A stretch of 64,000 nucleotides of DNA from Gammaproteobacteria bacterium (GCA_018828125.1 JAHJWB010000003.1:62001-126000); one strand, 5' to 3'; shown: positions 28,510-38,339, counted from the stretch's first letter. The notes: generated from the letters alone by a model not told the origin. A program made the numbers and translations.

Positions 28510-29298
28510 TCAGCTCAGTTCATTACGGTAGTGGTGGGTGTCTGTGAGGTACAGCCCACGCCGTAACTCCATCGGAACATCGTTGTAGGTGTAGGCCACG
28601 CGCTCCACGCTCAGCAAAGGCGTCACGGGCGTGATGTGCAGCAAGCCTGCCTGCTCCTCATCGGGTAGCACAGCGCGGATTTTTTCTTCGGCGCGCACCA
28701 TGCGAACCCCGAAATCAATTTCGAACATGGCGTAGGTAGGCCCCTGGTAGTTGGCCAGTTGTTCTGCCGTCAGCCCTTTGAAAGCTTGTCCGGGCAGCCA
28801 GATGTCTTCCAGGATGGTGGGCACACCCCCAAACGACAGAATACGTTTTGCCTGCATCACGGCATCGCCGCTGCGCAAGGCCAGCGCGCGCGCCACGTCA
28901 GCGCTGGCGCGCATCCGGCGGCAATCGATCACGCTGCGCTGGGCGGGGCCTTCTACCCGCGCATCACCCGTGTCGGGCAGCAATTTCAAAAATCGGTACT
29001 GCACATGCTGCTCGGCATGGGTGGCCACAAACGTGCCCTTGCCCTGGCGGCGCATGACCAGATTTTCGGCGGCCAGTTCGTCGATGGCTTTGCGCACGGT
29101 GCCCTGGCTGACGCGAAAGCGCGCGGCCAGCTCCATCTCGCTCGGGATGGCTTCGCCGGGTTTCCATTCGCCTTGTTGCAGGCTTTGCAGGATAAGGCCC
29201 TTGATCTGCTGATACAGCGGGCTGAATGCCGGCGTATTGGCGCCCGCTGCGCCCGAGGACGTGGCAGAAGGGTCGGCGGCGAACGGAAGGGACGACAT
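28510..29298 (-). CDS. GntR-family regulator (HutC-like)
   Basis: This 262-aa protein has an N-terminal GntR winged helix (residues about 30-95; FRVSQGTVRKAIDELAAENLVMRRQGKGTF) and a UTRA/chorismate-lyase-like ligand domain. ATG 29298 is preferred over in-frame starts further up. It lies between the sdh operon and the divergent mdh gene, so control of TCA genes by a small ligand is likely. A palindrome at 29391-29402 is the candidate site. The ligand is unknown. Confidence 0.88.
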   Translation of the reverse strand: MSSLPFAADPSATSSGAAGANTPAFSPLYQQIKGLILQSLQQGEWKPGEAIPSEMELAARFRVSQGTVRKAIDELAAENLVMRRQGKGTFVATHAEQHVQYRFLKLLPDTGDARVEGPAQRSVIDCRRMRASADVARALALRSGDAVMQAKRILSFGGVPTILEDIWLPGQAFKGLTAEQLANYQGPTYAMFEIDFGVRMVRAEEKIRAVLPDEEQAGLLHITPVTPLLSVERVAYTYNDVPMELRRGLYLTDTHHYRNELS

Positions 29299-29390
29299 GG
29301 TGGTGGGCGGGTGCGTAAAGGGTTCGGCGGCGGCGTTGCGGCAGCGCGTTTGCCACATGACAAGCAGACGGCGAACAGGTAACAATCATA

Positions 29391-29410
29391 TCTTATATAA
29401 GACATAAGAC
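29391..29410. promoter_or_regulatory. GntR operator candidate upstream of mdh
   Basis: TCTTATATAAGA is a perfect 12-bp palindrome, immediately extended by a second direct copy of the half-site ATAAGAC (29397-29403 and 29404-29410). It lies between divergent GntR and mdh genes and abuts the proposed mdh -35. Confidence 0.6.
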
Positions 29411-29413
29411 AAA

Positions 29414-29443
29414 TTGACCTGCACCCTCAATCGGCAGTACACT
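29414..29443 (+). promoter_or_regulatory. Candidate mdh promoter
   Basis: TTGACC (29414-29419) and TACACT (29438-29443) are separated by 18 bp, resembling a sigma-70 promoter, with the palindromic site directly upstream. Confidence 0.4.
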
Positions 29444-29538
29444 CCTGGGCTGTTTTGCGGGGCACGGGCTGCTGGTAACAGGCGCTGGTGCTTGCGTTGC
29501 ATCACCCTCTGTTTTTTCACTTCCTGGAGTTTTTCACC

Positions 29539-30525
29539 ATGAGCAAGAAGCCTGTTCGCGTGGCCGTCACCGGCGCCGCTGGCCAAATTGGTTACGCCCT
29601 GCTGTTCCGCATCGCCTCCGGCGAAATGCTGGGCAAAGACCAGCCCGTCATCCTGCAACTGCTCGAAGTGCCCGTGGAAGGCCCCCAGAAAGCGCTCAAG
29701 GGCGTGATGATGGAACTGGATGACTGCGCGTTCCCCCTGCTGGTTGGCATGGAAGCCCACAGCGACCCCATGACCGCCTTCAAGGATGCCGACTACGCCC
29801 TGCTGGTCGGTTCGCGCCCCCGCGGCCCCGGTATGGAACGCGCCGAGTTGTTGGCCGTCAACGGCGCCATCTTCACGGCACAGGGCAAGGCGCTGAACGC
29901 CGTGGCTTCGCGCAACGTGAAGGTGCTGGTGGTGGGCAACCCCGCCAATACCAACGCCTACATCGCCATGAAGTCGGCTCCTGACCTGCCACGCAAGAAC
30001 TTCACCGCCATGCTGCGCCTGGACCACAACCGCGCTGCCAGCCAGATCGCTGCCAAGACCGGCAAGGCTGTGGCCGACATTGAAAAGCTGACCGTCTGGG
30101 GCAACCACTCGCCCACGATGTACGCCGACTACCGTTTCGCCACCATCAACGGCGAAAGCGTCGCCAAGATGATCAACGACCAGGAATGGAACGCCAACAC
30201 CTTCCTGCCCACCGTGGGCAAGCGCGGCGCCGCCATCATCGAAGCGCGTGGCCTGTCGTCGGCTGCATCGGCTGCCAACGCCGCCATCGACCACATGCGC
30301 GACTGGGCCCTGGGCACCAACGGCAAGTGGGTCACCATGGGCATCCCATCGGATGGTCAGTACGGCATCCCCAAGGACACCATGTTCGGTTTCCCCGTCA
30401 CCTGCGAAAACGGCGAGTACAAGCTGGTCGAAGGCCTGGAGATCGACGCCTTCTCGCAAGAGCGCATCGACAAGACCCTGGCCGAGCTGCAAGGCGAGCA
30501 AGACGGCGTCAAGCACCTGCTGTAA
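29539..30525 (+). CDS. mdh: Malate dehydrogenase
   Basis: This 328-aa NAD-dependent enzyme has the dinucleotide motif [19 protein letters not shown], the substrate arginines in [11 protein letters not shown], and the catalytic histidine in [11 protein letters not shown]. It belongs to the cytosolic-type (MDH type 2) clade. It converts malate to oxaloacetate. ATG 29539 follows CTGGAG. A CitE-like gene begins 13 bp downstream. Confidence 0.97.
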   Translation: MSKKPVRVAVTGAAGQIGYALLFRIASGEMLGKDQPVILQLLEVPVEGPQKALKGVMMELDDCAFPLLVGMEAHSDPMTAFKDADYALLVGSRPRGPGMERAELLAVNGAIFTAQGKALNAVASRNVKVLVVGNPANTNAYIAMKSAPDLPRKNFTAMLRLDHNRAASQIAAKTGKAVADIEKLTVWGNHSPTMYADYRFATINGESVAKMINDQEWNANTFLPTVGKRGAAIIEARGLSSAASAANAAIDHMRDWALGTNGKWVTMGIPSDGQYGIPKDTMFGFPVTCENGEYKLVEGLEIDAFSQERIDKTLAELQGEQDGVKHLL

Positions 30526-30538
30526 ACCAGGCGCACAC

Positions 30539-31615
30539 ATGCAGCCGACGCCACAGGCATCGGGCCTTCGGGCCGCCCAGGTCCCCGCCGAGGGGCTGGG
30601 CGCTGCGCCATCTCCACCATCCCATCCCCGCGATGTGCTGCTGGGGGCTCAGGCACAGACGGGATTTTTGCCGGTCTGTGACCACTACAGTGGTGTGGAA
30701 GCGCGCATGCGCAAAAGCCTGCAGCTGCAGGCCGAAATGGCGCAAGAGTTCGGTACCTGCGTTTTCGATGTCACGCTCGACTGTGAAGACGGCGCGCCCG
30801 TCGGGCTCGAAAGAGACCATGCCTGGCTGGTGGCTCGCCTGGCCCTGGATGCTGCGCCCAAGGCCCGCGTCGCCGCCCGGGTCCACGCGGTAGACCACCC
30901 GGCGTTCGCCAATGATGTCGCCACGATTGCAGGCGAGGCGGGGCACAGGCTGTGCCACCTCATGGTGCCCAAAGTGGAATCGGTGGACGATGTGCTGCAG
31001 GTAGAGCGTGCGCTTGAACGCGCCTCTGCCGCACAGTTGCCCATCCATGTATTGATCGAATCCCCGGCGGCGGTGCACCGCGCGTTTGAGATTGCCGCGC
31101 ACCCCCGGGTGCAGAGTTTGAGTTTCGGGCTCATGGATTTCGTGTCTGCCCACGGTGGTGCCATCCCTGCGCTAGGCATGACCTCGTCGGGGCAGTTTTC
31201 GCACCCACTGGTGGTGCGTGCCAAGCTGGAGATTGCCGCAGCCTGCCATGCCCATGGCAAGGTACCGTCGCACTGCGTGGTCACCGAGTTTGCGGATACC
31301 GCCGCCATGCAAGGCGCGGCCACCCGGGCAGCGCGCGAGCTGGGCTATACCCGGATGTGGAGCATCCATCCCGCGCAGATCCGGCCCATCCTGCAGGCGT
31401 TTGCACCGTTGCAGGATGACATTGAAGTTGCTTCCAAAATAATAGCTGCTGCCGCTGATTCTGATTGGGCTCCCATCAGTTTCGATGGCACATTGCATGA
31501 CCGCGCCAGCTACCGCTTTTACTGGCAGGTCCTGGAGCGCGCCCACAGCACGGGGCGCGCACTACCCGTTGCCGTGCGCCAGTGGTTTGGCGCACCGGCC
31601 TTCGTTTCGCAGTGA
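30539..31615 (+). CDS. HpcH/HpaI aldolase / citrate lyase beta-like (CitE-like) protein
   Basis: This 358-aa TIM-barrel protein has the CitE superfamily metal/acyl-CoA features (DVTLDCEDGAPVG, HVLIESPAAVHRAFEIAAHP, FGLMDFVSAHGG). Family members cleave or make acyl-CoA esters such as malyl-CoA or citryl-CoA; the specific substrate is unknown. It follows mdh by 13 bp in the TCA block, so a malyl- or citramalyl-related reaction is plausible. Near the C-terminus, DNA at 31435-31478 resembles the intergenic repeat, giving the residues ASKIIAAAADSDWAPI. Confidence 0.8.
   Translation: MQPTPQASGLRAAQVPAEGLGAAPSPPSHPRDVLLGAQAQTGFLPVCDHYSGVEARMRKSLQLQAEMAQEFGTCVFDVTLDCEDGAPVGLERDHAWLVARLALDAAPKARVAARVHAVDHPAFANDVATIAGEAGHRLCHLMVPKVESVDDVLQVERALERASAAQLPIHVLIESPAAVHRAFEIAAHPRVQSLSFGLMDFVSAHGGAIPALGMTSSGQFSHPLVVRAKLEIAAACHAHGKVPSHCVVTEFADTAAMQGAATRAARELGYTRMWSIHPAQIRPILQAFAPLQDDIEVASKIIAAAADSDWAPISFDGTLHDRASYRFYWQVLERAHSTGRALPVAVRQWFGAPAFVSQ
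31435..31478 (-). repeat. Interspersed repeat remnant inside a coding region (copy 7)
   Basis: AAAATAATAGCTGCT followed by GCCGCTGATTCTGATTGGGCT resembles the reverse-oriented family (AAATAATAGCTGCTAGCGC at 21326), with the core worn away. It is in frame in the CitE-like gene. Confidence 0.45.
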
Positions 31616-31652
31616 ACTCCGTTCAGAACATTTCCACCCAGGACCTCTTCCC

Positions 31653-32282
31653 ATGAAATCTTTCATTGCCTCCGCCTTGATGTTGTTGGCTCCAGCCCTC
31701 GTCCTGGCCCAAACGCCTGCACAATCTGCCGCGAAGGCAGAGACAAAGCCTGCCGCCAAAGCGGCGGCCAAGCCAGTGGCCAAGTCCAGCGACAAGGCAG
31801 CCGCAGCCAAAACCACCAAGAAAACCACCAAGAAGGCGGACGCCGACAAGGCCGATGCCACCAGCAGCCGCACCCAGCTCAAGAGCGCCACCGGTCAGGT
31901 GGCTGCGGGCATCATCGCGGCCGAGGCTGCCCTGACGCCTGTAGAACTGGAAATCGCCGAGCGTGTGCATGTAGGCCGCATTCCCTGCGAGCTGGGCGCT
32001 TTTGTGACCGTGACGGCCGACACCGTGAACCCCGGCCGCTTCCACATCGAAGGCAAGGGCTTCAAGTACTACATGGCGCCTGTGGCCACCACGACCAACA
32101 CGGTGCGCCTGGAAGACCAGAAGGGCGGCGCCGTCTGGCTGCAGATCGGCAACAAATCCATGCTGATGAACCAGAAGCTCGGTCAGCGACTGGCGGACGA
32201 GTGCATGAGCCCACAGCAACTGCTGGTGGCCGAAGCCATCAAGAAGAATCCGCCCGTGAGCGTGTTGGAACCCATCAAGTAA
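31653..32282 (+). CDS. Secreted Lys/Ala-rich protein of unknown function
   Basis: I do not recognise a family. This 209-aa protein has a signal peptide (MKSFIASALMLLAPALVLAQ, cleavage likely after ALA), a low-complexity Ala/Lys/Thr linker from about 25 to 75 resembling histone-H1-like tails, and a C-terminal domain of about 110 residues with two cysteines (RIPCELG and ADECMSP) that could form a disulfide. The basic linker may contact cell wall or nucleic acid; that is inference. It sits between the CitE-like gene and acnB on the same strand. Confidence 0.75.
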   Translation: MKSFIASALMLLAPALVLAQTPAQSAAKAETKPAAKAAAKPVAKSSDKAAAAKTTKKTTKKADADKADATSSRTQLKSATGQVAAGIIAAEAALTPVELEIAERVHVGRIPCELGAFVTVTADTVNPGRFHIEGKGFKYYMAPVATTTNTVRLEDQKGGAVWLQIGNKSMLMNQKLGQRLADECMSPQQLLVAEAIKKNPPVSVLEPIK

Positions 32283-32419
32283 TCAATACGCCGTCGGGTT
32301 CTGAAACACCCGCCCCGTCCCTGGAAGAACGCACAAATACCCCTGCGCATAGGCCTTGAAGCCTTTGCGCCAACGGTGCCACCGCACACCGCCCCACTTT
32401 AGAACGCAACCGGAGAAAA

Positions 32420-35008
32420 ATGATGTTGAAAGCCTACCGTGACCATGTGGCAGAGCGTGCCGCTCTGGGCATCCCACCCCTGCCACTGACTGCCAAGCAA
32501 ACCGGCGAGCTGATCGAACTGCTCAAGAACCCGCCTGCGGGCGAAGAATCCATGCTGGTGGACCTGATCACGCACCGGGTGCCTGCTGGTGTGGACGATG
32601 CCGCCAAAGTCAAGGCCAGCTACCTGGCTGCCGTAGCGCACGGCACCGAAGTGTGCACGCTGATCGGCCGCGAGCGCGCCACGCAGCTCTTGGGCACCAT
32701 GCTGGGCGGCTACAACCTCACCCCCCTGATCGACCTGCTGGACGACGCGGCCGTGGCCTCCGTCGCCGCCGAAGCGCTGAAGAAGACGCTGCTGATGTTC
32801 GACCAGTTCCATGACGTCAAGGAGAAGGCCGACAAGGGCAACACCTTCGCCAAGGCCGTGCTGCAAAGCTGGGCCGATGCCGAATGGTTCACCAGCCGTC
32901 CCGAAGTGCCCCAGAGCATCAAGCTCACCGTGCTTAAGGTTACCGGCGAAACCAACACTGACGACCTGTCGCCCGCGCCCGATGCGTGGAGCCGTCCTGA
33001 CATCCCGCTGCATGCGCTGGCCATGCTCAAGAACAAGCGCGACGGCATCACGCCTGAAGAAGACGGCAAGCGCGGCCCGGTGAAATTTATCGAAGACCTG
33101 CGTGCCAAGGGCAACCTCGTGGCCTATGTGGGCGACGTGGTGGGCACGGGCTCCAGCCGCAAGTCGGCCACCAACAGCGTGCTGTGGTTCACGGGCGAAG
33201 ACATCCCGTTCGTGCCCAACAAGCGTTTTGGTGGTGTGTGCCTGGGCAGCAAGATCGCGCCCATCTTCTACAACACGATGGAAGACGCAGGCGCGCTGCC
33301 CATCGAGCTGGACGTGAGCCAGATGAACATGGGCGACGAGATCGAACTGCTGCCCTACGCTGGCAAGGCGCTCAAGGACGGCAATGTGATTGCCGAATTC
33401 GAAGTCAAGAGCGAAGTGCTGTTTGACGAAGTGCGCGCTGGCGGCCGCATTCCGTTGATCATCGGCCGCGGCCTGACCACCAAGGCCCGCGAAGCGCTGG
33501 GCCTGCCCCTCTCCACGCTGTTCCGCCTGCCCACCGTGCCCGCTGCCACCGGCAAGGGCTTCACGCTGGCGCAAAAGATGGTCGGCCGTGCCTGCGGTCT
33601 GCCTGAAGGCCAGGGCGTGGTGCCAGGCACTTATTGCGAACCGCGCATGACCTCGGTCGGCTCGCAAGACACCACCGGCCCCATGACCCGCGACGAACTG
33701 AAGGACCTAGCCTGCCTGGGTTTCAGCTCCGACCTGGTGATGCAGTCCTTCTGCCACACGGCCGCCTATCCCAAGCCCGTGGACGTGAAGATGCACCACG
33801 AGCTGCCCGACTTCATCAGCACGCGCGGCGGCATCTCGCTCAAGCCCGGCGACGGCATCATCCACAGCTGGCTCAACCGTATGCTGCTGCCCGACACCGT
33901 CGGCACGGGCGGCGACTCGCACACGCGTTTCCCCATCGGAATCAGCTTCCCGGCCGGTTCCGGCCTGGTGGCGTTTGCCGCCGCTACGGGCGTGATGCCC
34001 CTCGACATGCCGGAATCGGTGCTGGTGCGCTTCAAGGGCCAGATGCAACCTGGCGTCACGCTGCGCGACCTGGTGCATGCGATCCCGCTGTACGCCATCA
34101 AGGCCGGTCTGCTGACCGTGGCCAAGCAGGGCAAGAAGAACATCTTCTCGGGCCGCATCCTCGAAATCGAAGGTCTGCCAGACATGAAGGTCGAGCAGGC
34201 GTTCGAGCTGTCTGACGCATCGGCCGAGCGCTCTGCCGCTGGCTGCACGGTGCGCCTGAACAAGGAACCCGTGATCGAGTACATCAACTCGAACATCGTG
34301 CTGCTCAAGAACATGATCGCCCAGGGCTATGCCGACGCCCGCACCATCGGTCGCCGTATCAAGGCCATGGAAGCCTGGCTGGCCAACCCTCAGCTGCTGG
34401 CACCTGATGAGGATGCAGAGTACGCGGCCGTCATCGAGATCGACCTGGCCGAAATCACCGAACCCATCGTGTGCTGCCCCAACGACCCCGATGACGCCAA
34501 GACGCTGTCGGACGTGGCGGGCGCCGCCATCGACGAAGTGTTCATCGGCTCGTGCATGACCAACATCGGCCACTTCCGCGCAGCTTCCAAGCTGCTCGAA
34601 GGCAAGCGTGACATCCCCGTCAAGCTGTGGATGGCGCCGCCTACCAAGATGGACGCGCACCAGCTCACCGAAGAAGGGCACTACGGCGTGTTCGGCGCGG
34701 CCGGTGCCCGCATGGAAATGCCCGGCTGCTCGCTGTGCATGGGCAACCAGGCGCAGGTGAAAGAGGGCGCTACTGTCATGTCGACCAGCACCCGCAACTT
34801 CCCGAACCGCCTGGGCAAGAACACCAACGTGTACCTGGGCTCAGCCGAACTCTCGGCCATCTGCTCCAAGCTGGGCCGCATTCCTTCCAAGGAAGAGTAC
34901 CTGGCCGACATGGGTGTGCTCAACCAGAACGGCGACAAGGTCTACAAGTACATGAACTTTGACCAGATCGCCGAATTCAAGGAAGTGGCGGACGGCGTCA
35001 CCGCCTGA
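32420..35008 (+). CDS. acnB: Aconitate hydratase B
   Basis: This 862-aa bifunctional aconitase has the AcnB order: N-terminal HEAT-like domain ([19 protein letters not shown]), swivel domain, then catalytic domains. Cluster ligands are in [10 protein letters not shown] and MPGCSLCMG. It isomerises citrate to isocitrate through a 4Fe-4S cluster. CGGAGAAAA precedes tandem ATGs (32420, 32423). A very stable hairpin follows at 35086-35123. Confidence 0.97.
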   Translation: MMLKAYRDHVAERAALGIPPLPLTAKQTGELIELLKNPPAGEESMLVDLITHRVPAGVDDAAKVKASYLAAVAHGTEVCTLIGRERATQLLGTMLGGYNLTPLIDLLDDAAVASVAAEALKKTLLMFDQFHDVKEKADKGNTFAKAVLQSWADAEWFTSRPEVPQSIKLTVLKVTGETNTDDLSPAPDAWSRPDIPLHALAMLKNKRDGITPEEDGKRGPVKFIEDLRAKGNLVAYVGDVVGTGSSRKSATNSVLWFTGEDIPFVPNKRFGGVCLGSKIAPIFYNTMEDAGALPIELDVSQMNMGDEIELLPYAGKALKDGNVIAEFEVKSEVLFDEVRAGGRIPLIIGRGLTTKAREALGLPLSTLFRLPTVPAATGKGFTLAQKMVGRACGLPEGQGVVPGTYCEPRMTSVGSQDTTGPMTRDELKDLACLGFSSDLVMQSFCHTAAYPKPVDVKMHHELPDFISTRGGISLKPGDGIIHSWLNRMLLPDTVGTGGDSHTRFPIGISFPAGSGLVAFAAATGVMPLDMPESVLVRFKGQMQPGVTLRDLVHAIPLYAIKAGLLTVAKQGKKNIFSGRILEIEGLPDMKVEQAFELSDASAERSAAGCTVRLNKEPVIEYINSNIVLLKNMIAQGYADARTIGRRIKAMEAWLANPQLLAPDEDAEYAAVIEIDLAEITEPIVCCPNDPDDAKTLSDVAGAAIDEVFIGSCMTNIGHFRAASKLLEGKRDIPVKLWMAPPTKMDAHQLTEEGHYGVFGAAGARMEMPGCSLCMGNQAQVKEGATVMSTSTRNFPNRLGKNTNVYLGSAELSAICSKLGRIPSKEEYLADMGVLNQNGDKVYKYMNFDQIAEFKEVADGVTA

Positions 35009-35085
35009 ACGGCACTTTGGGGGCCTCCGGCCCGTTCGGCGCGCTTGGCGCGCTGAATTCGGGTCGGCTCTTGAAAGCCCGAAGC

Positions 35086-35123
35086 GACAAAGCCCCGCAG
35101 GCAGCCGCCTGCGGGGCTTTGTC
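35086..35123. terminator. Bidirectional terminator-like hairpin after acnB
   Basis: A 17-bp perfect stem (35086-35102 with 35107-35123; core AAAGCCCCGCAGGC) closes a 4-base loop (AGCC). It lies between acnB and the convergent DUF5610 gene. There is no long T run on either side, but stem ends carry AAA/TTT. Confidence 0.75.
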
Positions 35124-35222
35124 ATTGCGGAGGGGGCGTGCCGACCGCCGATGTGCGGCTGGGCCTTTTTGTGGCCCGCTGCCGATGAATCTGCGTTGAT
35201 GCGCGGCAGCAGGGCAGAGCGC

Positions 35223-35885
35223 TCAGGCGGCTGAGGCGTCCTTGCTGTCGTTCTGCGCTGGCGGGTTGGGGGACGTGGCCGATGCCAATTTGCCCGCCAG
35301 AAAATCGTCATACCCTTTCATGACCAGTGCATACGTCTGGTTGATGCCCTGTTCGATGGGGCTGTCCTCGCCCAGCACATTCAGGCCGCTGAGGATGTCT
35401 TTTGCTTCGCCGAAGCCGCGCTCAAACCCTCCCCGAATCAGATTGACAAACTCCTGCGCCAGCGCGTCGGGGCTCTTGTCCTTGTTCTTGCCCTGTGCCG
35501 CAAAGGCGTCATAGAAGGCTGTGGACAAGGACAGGATGCGGGCGGCCGTGGCCTCAGGGGTGTTGTCTGGAGCCTCTGCGGTGGCAATGGCATTGGGCCC
35601 GAACTCGGGGGCCAGAAATTCGTTGATGCGGTCAATGGCGGTGCGGTACAGCAAAGTCAGCGACGCATTGCCGGACTGGATGGACACGTCCATCGACGCC
35701 TGCAGGATTTGCGCGTTCTGCTGGGTGCGCAAATTGCCTGCGGAGGTGCCGCTATTGACCGCCGGTACGGACGCCAGGGCTTCTTGCGCTTCTGACGTGC
35801 CGCCGCCTGGCGGGGCCGTGGTGCCGGCCGGGTTGGGGGGTGTTAGTGTAACGGCGCGGGGGAATCCGATGGAAGGCGTGACCAT
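35223..35885 (-). CDS. DUF5610 domain-containing protein
   Basis: This 220-aa protein without signal peptide or membrane segment has a low-complexity Pro/Thr N-terminal third and a C-terminal helical domain (about 85-205) matching DUF5610 (ATAARILSLSTAFYDAFAAQ, then GGFERGFGEAKDILSGL). The function of the domain is unknown. It stands alone, convergent with acnB. ATG 35885 (MVTPSIGFPRAV) is preferred to the upstream in-frame ATG. Confidence 0.75.
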   Translation of the reverse strand: MVTPSIGFPRAVTLTPPNPAGTTAPPGGGTSEAQEALASVPAVNSGTSAGNLRTQQNAQILQASMDVSIQSGNASLTLLYRTAIDRINEFLAPEFGPNAIATAEAPDNTPEATAARILSLSTAFYDAFAAQGKNKDKSPDALAQEFVNLIRGGFERGFGEAKDILSGLNVLGEDSPIEQGINQTYALVMKGYDDFLAGKLASATSPNPPAQNDSKDASAA

Positions 35886-36195
35886 GCTGATCTCCGGTGG
35901 GGGTGGCACGGGGCGTGTCCCTATGGTTATCGACCAAGCCGCCGAAAGGTTGAATCAGAGGGGTGAAGGCGGGTCTTTTGGGGCTTTAGTGGCGCGCCGA
36001 CATGCCGACGAGGCCAGCGCAGTGACGTTCCAAGATCCACTGCGCCATACAGGGATCTGTATGGCGTCTGAATGCTAGAAAAAGCATAGCTGCTAGCGCT
36101 TAATGGATAAGCGATAGAGCCACTTTTGACCAATATTTCTGACGATTTGCTGTGCTGCGCCAATTTCTGCGGCGGCAGGCAGCCCTGGGGCTGTT
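35886..36195. other. 310-bp intergenic region between tolA and the DUF5610 gene
   Basis: Apart from an interspersed repeat at 36076-36135 I see nothing. In particular tolB and pal, which normally follow tolA, are absent. Confidence 0.65.
36076..36135 (-). repeat. Interspersed repeat, copy 8 (reverse)
   Basis: GAAAAAGCATAGCTGCTAGC, GCTTAATGGATAAGCG, ATAGAGCCACTTTTGAC. It lies downstream of tolA. Confidence 0.8.
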
Positions 36196-37158
36196 TCAAT
36201 CCTGCGGCCGGAATCCGATGGTCAGCGACGAAGGCACGCGGCCATCGACATCGCGGGGCAGGGTTTCTGTCTTGTCCAGCGCGCGCAGCACCGCGTCGTC
36301 CCAGGCTTTGTTGCCGCTGGACTGCACCAGGCGCTTGCCGACGATGGTGCCGTCTGGCGACAGGCGAACCTCCACTTCCGCGCGCGGGTTGCCCGAGATC
36401 GCGTCGGGGTAGACGATGTTGGGCTTGACCTTGGCCGCCACCTTGTCGCCGTAGCCGCCCGATGGGCCCGCACTGCGCGCGGCGGTGCCTGTTGCCGTCG
36501 CGGGCCCTGTGCCCACTGCAAGGCCTTGCATGCGGCGAAGGTTGTCCTCACGCTGCTTGGCCAGTTGCTTCTCTTCAGCCTCGGCCCTGCGCTTGGCGGC
36601 TTCTTCCGCCTTGCGTTTGTCTTCGGCCAGCTTCTTTTGCTTTTCCTGCTCGGCCTTTTTCTGCTCGGCCAGTTGCTTCTCGCGCTGTTCCTTTTCCTTT
36701 TGCAGGCGCTCTTTTTTCTCCTGCTCCACACGGTCGCGGCGCTCGTCTTCCTTGCGTTCGCGCTCACGTTTGTCGCGCTCTGCCTGCTGTTCGCGCAATT
36801 TCTTTTCCTGCTCCAGGCGCTTCTTTTCGCGCTCAATGGCAATGTCGGCCTCGCGCGTGTCGGGCGGTTCCACCGCACGGGGTGGCGGTGGTGCTGGCGG
36901 TGGGGGTGTTCTGACCTCCGGTGTGGGAGGAGGCGGTGGGGGCGGGGGTGGTTCCACAGCGCGCGGCGCTGCCTGTTGGGGCACGGCGGCCCACAGCTCG
37001 GCTTCTACCGCAGGTTGGTCAGAGCTGTTTTTCCAGTTCACGCCCCAGGTCAACGCGCCAATCAACACCGCATGCACCAGCACCGCCAGCGTGATGGCGC
37101 GCAGGCGCGCCGGGGGGCGGGGCGGAGAAAACTGGTCGCGGTCGTCGTGGGCGTGCAT
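36196..37158 (-). CDS. tolA: Cell envelope integrity protein TolA
   Basis: This 320-aa protein has an N-terminal membrane segment (about 22-43), a proline-rich stretch (about 65-98), a long charged Lys/Glu/Arg/Gln coiled coil (about 100-215), and a C-terminal globular TolA III domain (YPDAISGNPRAEVEVRLSPDG). It spans the periplasm and links TolQR to TolB/Pal for outer-membrane constriction at division. It is the last gene of the ybgC-tolQ-tolR-tolA run here, 29 bp after tolR. Confidence 0.92.
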   Translation of the reverse strand: MHAHDDRDQFSPPRPPARLRAITLAVLVHAVLIGALTWGVNWKNSSDQPAVEAELWAAVPQQAAPRAVEPPPPPPPPPTPEVRTPPPPAPPPPRAVEPPDTREADIAIEREKKRLEQEKKLREQQAERDKRERERKEDERRDRVEQEKKERLQKEKEQREKQLAEQKKAEQEKQKKLAEDKRKAEEAAKRRAEAEEKQLAKQREDNLRRMQGLAVGTGPATATGTAARSAGPSGGYGDKVAAKVKPNIVYPDAISGNPRAEVEVRLSPDGTIVGKRLVQSSGNKAWDDAVLRALDKTETLPRDVDGRVPSSLTIGFRPQD

Positions 37159-37187
37159 GGAGTGTGAAGAACGGCGAGGGGAGCGGG

Positions 37188-37613
37188 TCAGCCGCCTTGT
37201 TTGACAGACAAGCCGACGCGTTGCACGCCGGCTTTTTGCAGGGCATCCATGGCTTTCACCACGTTTTCATACTGCACGCCCTTGTCCGCGCTGATGACCA
37301 CCGCGCTGTTGGGCTCGCCCTGGCTCTTCTGCCAGCGGCTGGCTGCGTCGCCGATCTCGCGTTGGGTCACGCTGCGGGTCGCTTCTGGGGTCTTGAACTG
37401 CAGCGATCCATCCTTGTTGACGATGACCTGCGCCACGACCTTGGGCATGTTCTTGCCTTTTCCGACGCTGGGCACGTCGATCACGCCGGGCGTGAGCATG
37501 GGGGCGGTCACCATGAAGATGATGAGCAGCACCAGCATCACGTCGATGAACGGGACCATGTTGATCTCGTTGATGGTGCGGCGGCCACGGCCGCGAGATG
37601 CCATTCCGGGCAT
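37188..37613 (-). CDS. tolR: Tol-Pal system proton-channel subunit TolR (ExbD family)
   Basis: This 141-aa protein has one N-terminal membrane segment containing the proton-coupling Asp (INMVPFIDVMLVLLIIFMV) and a periplasmic domain. It forms the TolQ-TolR motor. It begins 12 bp after the tolQ stop. Confidence 0.93.
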   Translation of the reverse strand: MPGMASRGRGRRTINEINMVPFIDVMLVLLIIFMVTAPMLTPGVIDVPSVGKGKNMPKVVAQVIVNKDGSLQFKTPEATRSVTQREIGDAASRWQKSQGEPNSAVVISADKGVQYENVVKAMDALQKAGVQRVGLSVKQGG

Positions 37614-37625
37614 TTTGCAGCCCCC

Positions 37626-38339
37626 TTAGTGACCCGAGGCCGACTGGCCTGCGGCTGCGGGCTGGGCGCCCAGGTTGCGCTGCAGGATGTTGGAGAACTC
37701 TTCGATGAATGTCTCCTGGTGCGTCGCCACGCGGTCGATGTCTCGTGCAAAGCGGTTGTAGGCGATCACGGCGGGGATGGCAGCAAACAGGCCCAGGGCC
37801 GTGGCCACTAGCGCCTCGGCAATGCCGGGGGCCACGGTGGCCAGCGTCACCTGCTCCATGCCCGCGAAGCCGGTGAACGCATGCATGATGCCCCACACGG
37901 TGCCAAACAAGCCCACATAAGGCGACACAGAGCCGACGGAGGCCAGGAACGACAGACTGGATTCGACCACGTCCATCTCACGCTGAAAGCTGGCGCGCAT
38001 GGCGCGGCGTGCGCCGTCCAGCAACGTGCCAGGGTCTGCAATGCGGCGCTCGCGCAGTTTTTGGTATTCGCGCATGCCGCTGGCGAAAATGCGTTCCATG
38101 GGCCCGGCCTGCTTGGCGTTTTGCGCAGCGCTGGCGAACAGGTCGTTCAGGCTGGTGCCCGACCAGAAGTCCCGCTCGAAATCATCGTTCAGGGCCTTCA
38201 CGCGCTTCAAGGCAAACAGCTTGCGGAAGATGGCGGCCCAGCTGGCGACCGAAACGATCAGCAGCAACAGCATGACGAGTTGCACCACCCAGCTGGCGTG
38301 CAGCACCAGGTTGATGATGGACATGTCTTGGGAGTTCAT
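37626..38339 (-). CDS. tolQ: Tol-Pal system motor subunit TolQ (ExbB/MotA family)
   Basis: This 237-aa protein has three membrane segments, with the family segment GLFGTVWGIMHAFTGF and LVATALGLFAAIPAVIAYN. It forms the proton-driven motor with TolR. Its ATG overlaps the ybgC stop by 4 bp. Confidence 0.94.
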   Translation of the reverse strand: MNSQDMSIINLVLHASWVVQLVMLLLLIVSVASWAAIFRKLFALKRVKALNDDFERDFWSGTSLNDLFASAAQNAKQAGPMERIFASGMREYQKLRERRIADPGTLLDGARRAMRASFQREMDVVESSLSFLASVGSVSPYVGLFGTVWGIMHAFTGFAGMEQVTLATVAPGIAEALVATALGLFAAIPAVIAYNRFARDIDRVATHQETFIEEFSNILQRNLGAQPAAAGQSASGH

